DNA of 64,000 nucleotides from Amycolatopsis sacchari (GTDB taxonomy: Bacteria; Actinomycetota; Actinomycetes; Mycobacteriales; Pseudonocardiaceae): assembly GCF_900114035.1 (NCBI RefSeq), contig NZ_FORP01000009.1:62001-126000 (forward strand), in the 5' to 3' direction. The translations under genes were made by a program, and so were the position numbers. The notes under the pieces are model-generated. The model searched no databases. It saw nothing but the letters and a program-made list of their open reading frames with translations, and had not been told where the DNA came from. This document shows, piece after piece, positions 25,121-32,749 of this stretch. Within the stretch, counting starts at the first letter, position 1, and each line of letters begins with the position of its first letter.

Positions 25121-25963
25121 ATGGTGTCTCGGTTCGACTTCACGCTCGGCAGCGTGGAGGCGGTCGTGGTCGGCCGTGCGGTCGGTGCCGACGTGCGCGT
25201 TTTCCCGCTGCGCATCAGCAACACGACGGTCGATCCCGTCCGCTTCGCCAAGCTGGCGCGCCAGGTCTACTTCGACCTCGAGGACCGGCGCCTGTCCGTG
25301 CGCGGCGAGCTCAACCGGCAGGTGCGGCTCGCCTTCGAGCTGCTGCGTGACCACCGCGTCGTCGTGACCGCGAGCGGCAGCGACGTCCGCTACGGCCAGC
25401 TCGCCGTCTTCGCCGTCACCGACGGGGCGCAGGCGCTGACGATCGGCCAGGACGACGGCGACGACCGCCTGTGGTTCTCGCTGCTGCCCGACGAGGAGCT
25501 GGTGCCGGCGATCGCCGGCGCGCTGCCGGAGGCCGGCCCCGCGCCGACCGGCCCGCTGTCGGTCTCCCGCCGCGACGAGCGCCCGCTCTCGGCGGTGGCC
25601 GCGCGGCGGCAGGCCGAGGAGGAGTTCGACGAGGAGGAGACCAAGGCGTTCGGCAACCTCCAGGTGAACACCGTCGTACGGCCGCGTGGCGCGGTGGCGC
25701 CACCGCCCACCGCCGACGAGGAGCGCCTCCAGGAGATCTTCGCCGGGCCGCGGCTCGGCGGCGGGTACTTCACCGCGGCGGGCCGGGGCCGCCACGGCGA
25801 GCGCCGGACCGTGGAACCGGTCACCTGGCTGGACACCGAGGAGGGGCGCTACCTGGTGCAGACCAGTACCGACGCGACGGGAACGATCACCGCCCGGTAC
25901 GTTCCAGCGGGGTTCACCGACGTCGCGCAGACCGTCCGCACGATGATTTCCGCCGTCTACTGA
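25121..25963 (+). CDS. EspG-family ESX secretion-associated protein
   Basis: About 280 residues with the EspG fold signature: an N-terminal FDFTLGSVEAVVVGRAVG region, RRDERPLSAVAARRQAEEEF in the middle and YFTAAGRGRHGERRTVEPVT followed by LDTEEGRYLVQ at the end. EspG proteins are cytosolic chaperones that bind PPE proteins and keep them soluble for type VII secretion. A PPE-like protein encoded 476 bp downstream is the likely client. ATG 25121 is chosen; an in-frame GTG at 25106 and a GTG at 25124 are alternatives. Confidence 0.88.
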   Translation: MVSRFDFTLGSVEAVVVGRAVGADVRVFPLRISNTTVDPVRFAKLARQVYFDLEDRRLSVRGELNRQVRLAFELLRDHRVVVTASGSDVRYGQLAVFAVTDGAQALTIGQDDGDDRLWFSLLPDEELVPAIAGALPEAGPAPTGPLSVSRRDERPLSAVAARRQAEEEFDEEETKAFGNLQVNTVVRPRGAVAPPPTADEERLQEIFAGPRLGGGYFTAAGRGRHGERRTVEPVTWLDTEEGRYLVQTSTDATGTITARYVPAGFTDVAQTVRTMISAVY

Positions 25964-25982
25964 GATCGGGGAGGCACCAGGG

Positions 25983-26408
25983 ATGAGCGAGGAAACGGCA
26001 CCGATCGAGCAGGAGCAGGGGGAGCTGGTGCTGCCCACCATGCAGCGGATGCTCAGCGGCGTCGAGCTGAAGCAGCTGGCCAAGGAGGGCGGCTTCGCGG
26101 TCGACGAGCACACCGGCGACCGGATGATCCAGGCACTGCAGGACATCATCGACTCGCTGGAGGCCCGCTGGAGCGCGCTCGAGCAGTTCCAGCAGGCGCC
26201 GCCGATGAGCACCACCGCGACCTCGCGCTGGGTCTCGGACCTCATGGTCCGCACCGCGACCGACGAGCGCGGCCTGCTCACCCAGCTCCAGCAGGCGAAG
26301 GCCGAGCTGCCCGCCTACATCGAAGCGATCAAGCTCGCCAAGGCGAACTACCAGTCGCAGGACGGCGAGACCGGGAACACGCTTTCCCGGATGCGCGTCG
26401 AGGCCTGA
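25983..26408 (+). CDS. Small helical protein of the type VII locus
   Basis: 141 residues, predicted to be almost entirely helical, with no signal peptide, TM segment or recognised enzyme motif. The length, a central helix-turn-helix-like hairpin (IIDSLEARWSALEQFQQA ... AYIEAIKLAKANYQ) and the position between EspG and a PPE-like gene suggest a WXG100-like partner or substrate. A proper WxG is not present; RWS is the nearest. The ATG start has a GGGAGG upstream. Function is not assigned beyond membership of this locus. Confidence 0.8.
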   Translation: MSEETAPIEQEQGELVLPTMQRMLSGVELKQLAKEGGFAVDEHTGDRMIQALQDIIDSLEARWSALEQFQQAPPMSTTATSRWVSDLMVRTATDERGLLTQLQQAKAELPAYIEAIKLAKANYQSQDGETGNTLSRMRVEA

Positions 26409-26438
26409 CGCCCGAGCACGACACGGAGGAGAACCATC

Positions 26439-28331
26439 GTGGCCCAGACCGGAGTGGGCGGCTTCTTCCACGACGTCACCGAGGACCCCGAATCGCCCTA
26501 CTACCTGGGGCCGATCGGGGAAGGGGTGTCGTCGGGCGACGAGATCCGCGCCGAGGTGACCCGCGAGGTCGACGACGAGATCGCCAAAGGCTGGCTGGGC
26601 GACGTCGTCACCCCGCTCCGGCGTGACGAGGAGATCCAGCGGCGCTACGAGCAGCAGATCGCCAAGGCCAGGGACGGGCTCGACGCGGGGCTGGAGATCC
26701 GGCAGAAGGGCACCGCGCCCAGCACGTTGTGGGAGAACGCGAACCACGAGCAGATGATCGCCGCGCTGACCGAGAACGCCGACTCCGCCGCCGTCGCGGT
26801 GACCTCCGAGGAGTGGGTGCGGCTGGGCAACGAGCTCACCGAGCACCAGCGGAACCTCGCCGACGCGATCAACGACAGCCTGTCCGACTGGCAGGGCTCC
26901 GGCGGGGACGCCGCGCGCACGCACCTCACGTCGGTCGGCAAGTGGCTGGGCCTGACCGCGCAGGGCGCCACGCTCACCGGGCGCCAGCAGGAGATCCACT
27001 CGCAGGCGCTCAACGAGGCGCAGAAGCAGATGGCGGCCAACCCGCCCGTGCAGTTCGACGTGCAGGCCGCCAACGCGCGGCTGCAGACGATCACCGACCC
27101 GATCGCCTATGCGCAGCAGGCCCAGGCCGACCAGCAGGTGCTGCAGCAGCAGGAGGCAGCGCGCCAGCAGGCGGCGCGGATCATGGCGCAGTACGACGAC
27201 ACCGTCGCGGGCGCCACCACCACCCCGGCCTTCCCGCCGCCGCCCAAGCTCGGCGGCGGCTCCGCCACCACGGCCTCGCTGCCGCGCGGGGTGGCGGAGC
27301 CTGATCACCCCGTGTTCAGCAAGAGCGTGCACGGCACGGCATCCCCGGACAACGCGGTCGCGGGCCAGCGCGTCCCCGCTGGCTCCGCCTCGACCGGCGG
27401 GGCGTTCGACCCCGCCCAGCTGCCCGCCGCCTCCCTGTCCGGCGACGGTGCGTCCGGCACTTCCGGCTCCGGCGCTGGTGACTGGTCCGGCAACGGGCAG
27501 CCCGGCGGCTCGGGTTCCGGTTCCGGCTCCGGTGCGGGCGTGCCGAACCTGCCTGGCAGCACTTACGGCGGCGGCTCCGGCACGTACGGCGGTGGTTCGG
27601 GTACCGGCGCCGGGATCCCGCCGTTGTCCACGGGGGACTACCCCGGCGGCACCACCACGTACGGCGGTGGCGGGTCCTCCTACTCGCCGCCGCACATCCC
27701 CGAGAGCACCCTGCCCTCGTCGGTGACCGGGACGGACCTCAGCGGCACGTCCGGCGGATCGGGCGGGTCGAGCGGGACCGGCCGGATACCGACGATCGGC
27801 TACACCGGCGGGGTCAACGGGGACAGCATCTCCAGCCGGCTGGGCGGCGGTCCCGCGTTCAGCGGCTCGCTCGGCGACCTCGACTCGTTCGGTGGCACGG
27901 GCGCCGGTGGCAGCGGCCTCAAGGGCATCGGCGGCATCGGCGGGACCGAAGGGGCGGCGGGCAAGGGGCTCGGCGGGATCGGTGGCGGTGGCGGTGGCGG
28001 CAAGGGCATCGGCGGCATCGGTGGCGGTGGCGCGAGTGGTGCCGGCGGGGCCGCGAACCGGCTGGGGCCCGGGGCGGCTTCGGGTGCCGCGGCCGCGGCG
28101 GAGGAAGCCGCCGCGGGGCGTGGTGCGGCCGGTGCCGCGGGCGCCGCGGGCCGTGCGGGTGCCCCGGGTGCGGGGATGCCGCACGGCGGCAGGGGCAAGG
28201 GGGAAGAGGACAAGGAGCACAAGGTCGCCGACTACATCGAGGGCGATCCCGAGTTGTTCGAGGCGGGCCAGGTGGTCGCCCCTCCGGTCATCGGTGACTG
28301 GAAGAAGAACAAGCCGAGCAAGAAGAACTAG
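26439..28331 (+). CDS. PPE-like type VII secretion substrate with long Gly-rich region
   Basis: 630 residues. The N-terminal ~270 residues are helical and contain a WxG-type turn, SLSDWQGSGGDAARTHL, near residue 150, as in PPE/WXG proteins. From about 290 to 590 the protein is low-complexity Gly/Ser/Pro and then pure Gly-Ile-rich (repeats of GGIG and GKGLGG). The C-terminal 40 residues are charged and ordered, with EEDKEHKVADYIEGDPELF, a conserved tail of actinomycete PPE-like proteins. It is presumably exported and acts at the cell surface. GTG 26439 has a strong GGAGGAG ribosome site. EspG encoded upstream is its likely chaperone. Confidence 0.85.
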   Translation: MAQTGVGGFFHDVTEDPESPYYLGPIGEGVSSGDEIRAEVTREVDDEIAKGWLGDVVTPLRRDEEIQRRYEQQIAKARDGLDAGLEIRQKGTAPSTLWENANHEQMIAALTENADSAAVAVTSEEWVRLGNELTEHQRNLADAINDSLSDWQGSGGDAARTHLTSVGKWLGLTAQGATLTGRQQEIHSQALNEAQKQMAANPPVQFDVQAANARLQTITDPIAYAQQAQADQQVLQQQEAARQQAARIMAQYDDTVAGATTTPAFPPPPKLGGGSATTASLPRGVAEPDHPVFSKSVHGTASPDNAVAGQRVPAGSASTGGAFDPAQLPAASLSGDGASGTSGSGAGDWSGNGQPGGSGSGSGSGAGVPNLPGSTYGGGSGTYGGGSGTGAGIPPLSTGDYPGGTTTYGGGGSSYSPPHIPESTLPSSVTGTDLSGTSGGSGGSSGTGRIPTIGYTGGVNGDSISSRLGGGPAFSGSLGDLDSFGGTGAGGSGLKGIGGIGGTEGAAGKGLGGIGGGGGGGKGIGGIGGGGASGAGGAANRLGPGAASGAAAAAEEAAAGRGAAGAAGAAGRAGAPGAGMPHGGRGKGEEDKEHKVADYIEGDPELFEAGQVVAPPVIGDWKKNKPSKKN

Positions 28332-28342
28332 CGGGGGCGAAC

Positions 28343-28669
28343 ATGTCTTTCGATGTCGACCCGGACGAGCTGCGCACCCACGCGAGCCACGTGGACGCGC
28401 TGGTCGACCGGCTGAACACCGCCGTGGACGCGGCGAACACCGTGGTCATGGACGATTCGGCCTACGGGCTGCTGTGCGCTTTCCTGCCGCCGATCATCAA
28501 CAAGACCACGCAGGACGACGCGACGGACGCGCTGCGTGCCGCTGTCGAGGGCATGGGCAACACGGCGGACAACGTCCGCGCCGCGGCCGACGGGTACGAG
28601 GAGCAGGACCGCAGCAACGCGGCGCCGTTCGAGGCGCAGCTGCGCGCCGACGTGGCGGTGGCCGAATGA
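28343..28669 (+). CDS. EspC-like (DUF2580) ESX secretion-associated protein
   Basis: 108 residues. It begins MSFDVDPDELRTHASHVDAL and consists of two helices with an intervening turn, matching EspC/DUF2580 proteins, which are type VII substrates with a C-terminal secretion signal. Here YGLLCAFLPP lies at the helix junction and YEEQDRSNAAPFE near the C-terminus. The start is 11 bp after the PPE-like gene, and the stop overlaps the next gene as ATGA. Confidence 0.88.
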   Translation: MSFDVDPDELRTHASHVDALVDRLNTAVDAANTVVMDDSAYGLLCAFLPPIINKTTQDDATDALRAAVEGMGNTADNVRAAADGYEEQDRSNAAPFEAQLRADVAVAE

Positions 28670-29181
28670 CGGCGCCCAACGGGCTCGGCGACCTGATGCG
28701 GGACCCGGACGAGGCGGCCGCGCGGATCGACGCGTGGGCGCAGGGTTTCGCGCGGAAGGCGGAGCGGTACCGGGCGGCGCAGGAGCGGACCGAGGAGATC
28801 CGGCTGACGTCGGCGAACACCGATGGTTCGGTGAAGGTGACCGTGCGCGCGGACGGCAGTGTGACGGATCTGGAGCTGACCGGGCGGGCGCGCAGCATGC
28901 CGCTGGAGGAGCTGTCGTCGCAGATCCTGACCACCATGCGGCGCGCGCAGGCGGGGATCGCGGAGCGCGTGGCGGAGGTGATGGCCGAGGAGGTCGGGGA
29001 CGAGGACCCGCAGACCCGCTCCCTGGTCGTCGACAACCTGCGCAGCCGCTTCCCGGACCCGGACGCCGAGGAGGACGAGGACGTCGAGGCCGAGGCGGAG
29101 GCGGAGGCTGGGGAGTCCCGCCCGTCGTCCCGCCGCCCCCCGGCCCCGGAGCCGGACGACGAGGACAACAACCCGTGGTGA
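28666..29181 (+). CDS. YbaB/EbfC-family nucleoid-associated protein with acidic tail
   Basis: 171 residues. The YbaB fold covers about 25-115, with the family core GSVKVTVRADGSVTDLELTG. A long acidic tail (EEDEDVEAEAEAEAGE) and a Pro/Asp-rich end follow. YbaB proteins bind DNA as dimers. Variants of this kind are frequent members of type VII loci in Pseudonocardiaceae and may not act as nucleoid proteins there. The ATGA overlap with the EspC-like gene shows it is the last gene of the operon. Confidence 0.87.
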   Translation: MTAPNGLGDLMRDPDEAAARIDAWAQGFARKAERYRAAQERTEEIRLTSANTDGSVKVTVRADGSVTDLELTGRARSMPLEELSSQILTTMRRAQAGIAERVAEVMAEEVGDEDPQTRSLVVDNLRSRFPDPDAEEDEDVEAEAEAEAGESRPSSRRPPAPEPDDEDNNPW

Positions 29182-29239
29182 TGCGCCCGGTGGGGTAGGC
29201 GGGTCGGTAGGGCTCCTGGCGGCGTGGCCGGGCGCCGGA

Positions 29240-29640
29240 GGCGGTTTGGCGCTGCGGCGGGGCTGGGGGTTCGCCGCAGGCGGTTCGACTGTGCGACTGG
29301 GGCGGTTTGGCCCCCCCGGTGAGAAGGCTCGGCCGCGGCGGGCGGCTCGGCCGCGACCGCCTGTTCGGCCCGGCGGCGGGGCGGCTCGACCCGGCGGCAG
29401 GGCGGTTCAAGCCCGGGCTGGGTGGCTCGGCTGCGGTGGGTGGCTCGGCCACGCGGCGGGGCGGTTCGGCCCCGCGGCAAGGCCCTTCGGCCCCGCGACG
29501 GGCAGCTCGGCCCCGCGGCAGGGCAGCTCGGCCCCGCGACGGGCAGCTCGGCCCCGCGGCAGGGCAGCTCGGCCCCGCGACAGAGGGTTCGCCCGCGCAA
29601 CGGGCAGCTCGGTCCGCCCCTCCAGCGGAGCAGCTTGGCC
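29240..29640. repeat. GC-rich minisatellite of ~20-bp units
   Basis: About 400 bp of degenerate GGGCGGCTCGGCC-type units fill the space after the type VII operon. The core at 29467-29589 consists of six 20/21-bp units beginning CGGCCCCGCG. Two 41-bp dimers (29488-29528 and 29529-29569) are identical. There are no distinct spacers as in CRISPR, and open frames here are compositional artefacts. No gene is supported between 29182 and 29994. Confidence 0.8.
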
Positions 29641-29766
29641 GTCCAGCCGTGGGCCGAGACGGCGTCCCGCCCCGCTCCCCCTGCAGTGGCCGGGCCCCTG
29701 GTCTAGACCCCCACCCCAACCACCGTCCAATCAGGACCTCCCCACCACCGAACCCCGCCCCACGAG

Positions 29767-29804
29767 GAAGAGCCGGCCCTTCCGCAGGGAAAGGCCGGCT
29801 CTTC
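29767..29804. terminator. Strong hairpin terminator
   Basis: GAAGAGCCGGCC at 29767-29778 pairs perfectly with GGCCGGCTCTTC at 29793-29804, with further partial pairing inside the loop. It lies between the minisatellite after the type VII operon and the LuxR-type gene. There is no long T-tract, as is usual in actinobacteria. Confidence 0.7.
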
Positions 29805-29982
29805 ATCCGTCGGGGGACGTGGATCGGCGGGGACCGGAGGATATGCCTTCTTCCTCTTGCAGATGCGGAATGCCACAGAACCCGGCTGAGTTATGCAAAT
29901 CCGATCGGACTAATCGTGCTCACCGGTCGTCACCTTCGGTCCCGAGAACGGGTGAACGCGCCGGTACGCAGGGGTGATCGGA

Positions 29983-29988
29983 CATACT
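29983..29988 (+). promoter_or_regulatory. -10 element (CATACT) of a leaderless gene
   Basis: CATACT ends 6 nt before GTG 29995 and no ribosome binding site is present. This arrangement matches the other leaderless candidates in the window and fixes the start of the LuxR-type gene. Confidence 0.5.
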
Positions 29989-29994
29989 GTCCGC

Positions 29995-32556
29995 GTGACG
30001 TCTGCTCTCCTCGCCCGAGTTCTCGCGGCGAAGGCACCCGTCGTCGTCCTCGCGGGCGGCCCCGGTTCCGGCCGCACCACGCTCCTCACCCGTGCCCGCG
30101 CGCGTTCCACCGAACCCACCGTCTCGCTGCGCTTCACCCGGTCCGAGCAGCAGCGCCCCGGTTTCGCCGCCGCACGCCTCGTGCAGGAACTGAGCCTGCT
30201 GCACCCCGCCACCCCACCTGACCTGCGGCGCCTGTTCGCGACCGGCCCGCGCGTGTTCCTCGACGACGTGCAGTGGCTCGACGCCGAATCACTCGCCGTG
30301 GTGCTCACCGCCCTGCGCGGCACCCCCGCCCGCCTGGTGTGCACGTGCCGCCTGCCCGCGCCGGCCCCGCTGCGCACCGCCTTCACCCGCCTGCGGGCCG
30401 ACCGGCTCGCCGAGGTCGTCACGCTCCGGCCGCTCGACCGCGCCGGCACCGCGGCGCTGCTCACCGAGCTCCTGCAGGCCGAACCCGCCGCCGACCTCAC
30501 GGCGGCGTTCCACCGCCTCACGCGCGGCACGCCCGGCGCGCTGCACGCGGCCGTCGAGGGCTACCGCCGGGCCGGTTCGCTGCGCGTCGTCGACCGGTAC
30601 GCCTTCCTCGCCCCGCCCGACCAGCCGCCGACCGGGGACGTGCCGGAGCTGCGGGCGCTCGGCGAGCCGCTGTGGCCGATCGCGAAGGTGCTGGCGGTGC
30701 TGCACCCGCTCGGCGAGATCGCCCCACGGCTCGCGGCCGAAGCGCTCGGCGTGGACGTCGCCGAGGTGCACGAGGGCATCCGCGCGTTGCGGGCCGAAGG
30801 CGTGCTGCGCCCCGCGGACCTCCGGTTCCGGCTGCCGCTGACGGCCGAGCTGCTCCTGTCCTGCCTCAACCCGTTCGAACGACGGCGGCTCGCCCAGCTC
30901 GCGGTCACCGCTGTGTGGTCGGGTGAGGCCCAGCCGTCGGACGAGCACTACCTGCCCGAACGGCTCATCGACGCGGGCGGGCTCGTCGATCCGGAACGCA
31001 GCGGACGCGAGCTGCTCGAAGCGGGCCGCGCAACGCTCATCGAGTTCGGGTACCTCGCCGAACGACGGCTGGCCGTCGCGGCGGAGCGGCTGGCCGATCC
31101 CACCGAAGCGCTGTTCCTCGCCGCCGCGGCGGGAGGCGTGCACCGCCGGTTCGAATCGGCGCTCGCCAACACCCGCGCCGGACTGGCCCGCCCGCTGCCG
31201 CCGGACCTCCAGCAGGAGCTGGGGATCGTGCACGTGGTCTCACTGCTCGGCACCGGCGACACCGCCGCGCTGCGGGCGCTCGCCGACGGCGAGTCCGCGC
31301 TCCCCGGCAACGCCGCCGTGCGGCTGGTGAACCGCGCCGCCGCGCTGGCCCTGCTCGACCGCTGGCGTGAAGCCGACGAACTCCTCGCGAACCGGCGCGA
31401 GGAGTGGGCGGACAGCAACCCGTCGACCGTCGCCTACGCGCTCGTGTTCGGCATCGGGGCCGCCGCCCTGCGCGGCAGGCTCGACGACTTCGAGCGGTCG
31501 CTGGCGGACCCCGTGCTGCGGTCCCTGCTGCGGACCGACGAACGGCACCGGATCGAGCAGATCCTGGCCCGCGTCAGGATGCTGCTGGTGTTCGGCGAGC
31601 TCGACAGGGCGAGGGCGCTGATGCTGGAGCTGCCCACGGACCTGGTCGCCCCGGCCGACCGCGCGCTCTACGCCGCGGTGTCCGGCCGGTGGGACGACGC
31701 GCTGCGGTTCGCGCGGTTCACCACCGCGGACGGCGCCGCCGACGGGTACCCGCCGGGAAACACCGTGCTGGCACGGGAAATCGCCCGCATCCTCGCCGCG
31801 AGGGGGCAGTTCGGGCGGGCCAGGACCGTCCTCGACCGGGCCCGCACCGCGCAGCCGCTGCTGACCCACCTGCTCGACCTGGCGCGCGCGGAGCTGGAGT
31901 ACGGGCTCGGCAACGGGGAGCTGGCGCACGAGCTGATGACCGGTGCGCTCGACCGCGCGCGGCAGCAGGGCGTGGTGCTCGGGTGCGACGAGCTGTGGCT
32001 GCGGCGCGCGAAGATCGAGTTCTCCCGCGGCGACCTGGCCGAGGCGCGCCGGTGTGTGGAGGAGATCCGCCGCATCGCCGACCGGACCGGGACCGGCCGG
32101 GCCCGGTTGCTCCACCTGAGGGGCCTGATGGTCGTCGAGCACGACCAGGCCGCGGCGGACGAGGCGCTCGGCCTGGCGCGGGAACGGAACGAACCGCACG
32201 AGCTCGCGACCACGTGCATCGCCGTCGTGCGCCAAGATCTCGGCGACCCGAAACTGCTGTCGGAGGCGTACGAGCTGCTGGCTTCGCTCGACGCGCTCGT
32301 GCCCCGCGCGCACGTCCGGAACCTGATGCGGGAACGGGACGTGCCGGTGCCGGGCCGCGCCGCCACCGTCGCGGAGAACGAGCGGCTGCTGGCCGTGCTG
32401 GTCGCGGAGGGACTCACGAACCGCGAGCTCGCGACGGTGCTGCAGACCACGGAGAAGAGCGTGGAGGGGAGGCTGACGCGGCTGTTCGCCCGCACCGGCT
32501 ACCGGTCGCGGGTCGAACTCGCCGCCGCCCTGCTCACCGGGGCGCACCCGGGCTGA
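29995..32556 (+). CDS. Large ATPase-like LuxR-family transcriptional regulator
   Basis: 853 residues. An N-terminal AAA/STAND-type NTP-binding domain has a P-loop, LAGGPGSGRTTLL, and Walker B, VFLDDVQWLD. A long helical-repeat region follows, and the C-terminal LuxR helix-turn-helix reads LVAEGLTNRELATVLQTTEK, then SVEGRLTRLFARTGYRSR. The overall build matches LAL-type regulators. The P-loop lysine is arginine here, so nucleotide hydrolysis may be lost. GTG 29995 is chosen from the CATACT 6 nt upstream. It is convergent with a second LuxR-type ATPase of similar size and terminates in a hairpin overlapping its own stop codon. Confidence 0.87.
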   Translation: MTSALLARVLAAKAPVVVLAGGPGSGRTTLLTRARARSTEPTVSLRFTRSEQQRPGFAAARLVQELSLLHPATPPDLRRLFATGPRVFLDDVQWLDAESLAVVLTALRGTPARLVCTCRLPAPAPLRTAFTRLRADRLAEVVTLRPLDRAGTAALLTELLQAEPAADLTAAFHRLTRGTPGALHAAVEGYRRAGSLRVVDRYAFLAPPDQPPTGDVPELRALGEPLWPIAKVLAVLHPLGEIAPRLAAEALGVDVAEVHEGIRALRAEGVLRPADLRFRLPLTAELLLSCLNPFERRRLAQLAVTAVWSGEAQPSDEHYLPERLIDAGGLVDPERSGRELLEAGRATLIEFGYLAERRLAVAAERLADPTEALFLAAAAGGVHRRFESALANTRAGLARPLPPDLQQELGIVHVVSLLGTGDTAALRALADGESALPGNAAVRLVNRAAALALLDRWREADELLANRREEWADSNPSTVAYALVFGIGAAALRGRLDDFERSLADPVLRSLLRTDERHRIEQILARVRMLLVFGELDRARALMLELPTDLVAPADRALYAAVSGRWDDALRFARFTTADGAADGYPPGNTVLAREIARILAARGQFGRARTVLDRARTAQPLLTHLLDLARAELEYGLGNGELAHELMTGALDRARQQGVVLGCDELWLRRAKIEFSRGDLAEARRCVEEIRRIADRTGTGRARLLHLRGLMVVEHDQAAADEALGLARERNEPHELATTCIAVVRQDLGDPKLLSEAYELLASLDALVPRAHVRNLMRERDVPVPGRAATVAENERLLAVLVAEGLTNRELATVLQTTEKSVEGRLTRLFARTGYRSRVELAAALLTGAHPG

Positions 32557-32567
32557 ACCCGGGTGCG
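32543..32567 (+). terminator. Hairpin terminator embedding the LuxR stop codon
   Basis: CGCACCCGGG and CCCGGGTGCG form a perfect 10-bp stem around the 5-nt loop CTGAA, which contains the TGA stop of the gene. The terminator therefore begins inside the coding sequence. Confidence 0.65.
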
Positions 32568-32573
32568 GCCACC

Positions 32574-32633
32574 TCAGTCGATGAAGATGTGCAGGCCCGG
32601 TCCGATGACCAGTTCGCCATGCCTCGGCACCAT
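32574..32633 (-). CDS. Possible 19-residue peptide gene between two LuxR-type regulators
   Basis: ATG at 32633 opens a 19-codon frame encoding MVPRHGELVIGPGLHIFID. A strong ribosome site, GGAAGGGGG, lies about 8 nt upstream. It is on the same strand as, and 117 bp downstream of, the LuxR-type gene 32750-35257. I do not recognise the peptide. It could be a signalling or leader peptide for either neighbouring regulator, or chance. Support is the ribosome site, the position and the absence of any other gene in this 193-bp gap. Confidence 0.35.
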   Translation of the reverse strand: MVPRHGELVIGPGLHIFID

Positions 32634-32749
32634 GTGCCGGACCCCCTTCCGTGCTGTTCCGACGGGTCGAGCCTGCCGGGCGGAGGGCGTGGCGAACGGG
32701 AGCGGGAAACTTCTTTCCGCTTCCGGCGGGTTTTCCCTCACCGGGTTGA

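Noticed and set aside
26439..29181. Several other-frame open frames across the Gly-rich and acidic regions
   Set aside because: They are compositional shadows of the repetitive GC-rich coding sequence with no ribosome sites or domains.
29467..29589. CRISPR array
   Set aside because: Repeats are contiguous 20/21-bp units with no unique spacers and no cas genes nearby.
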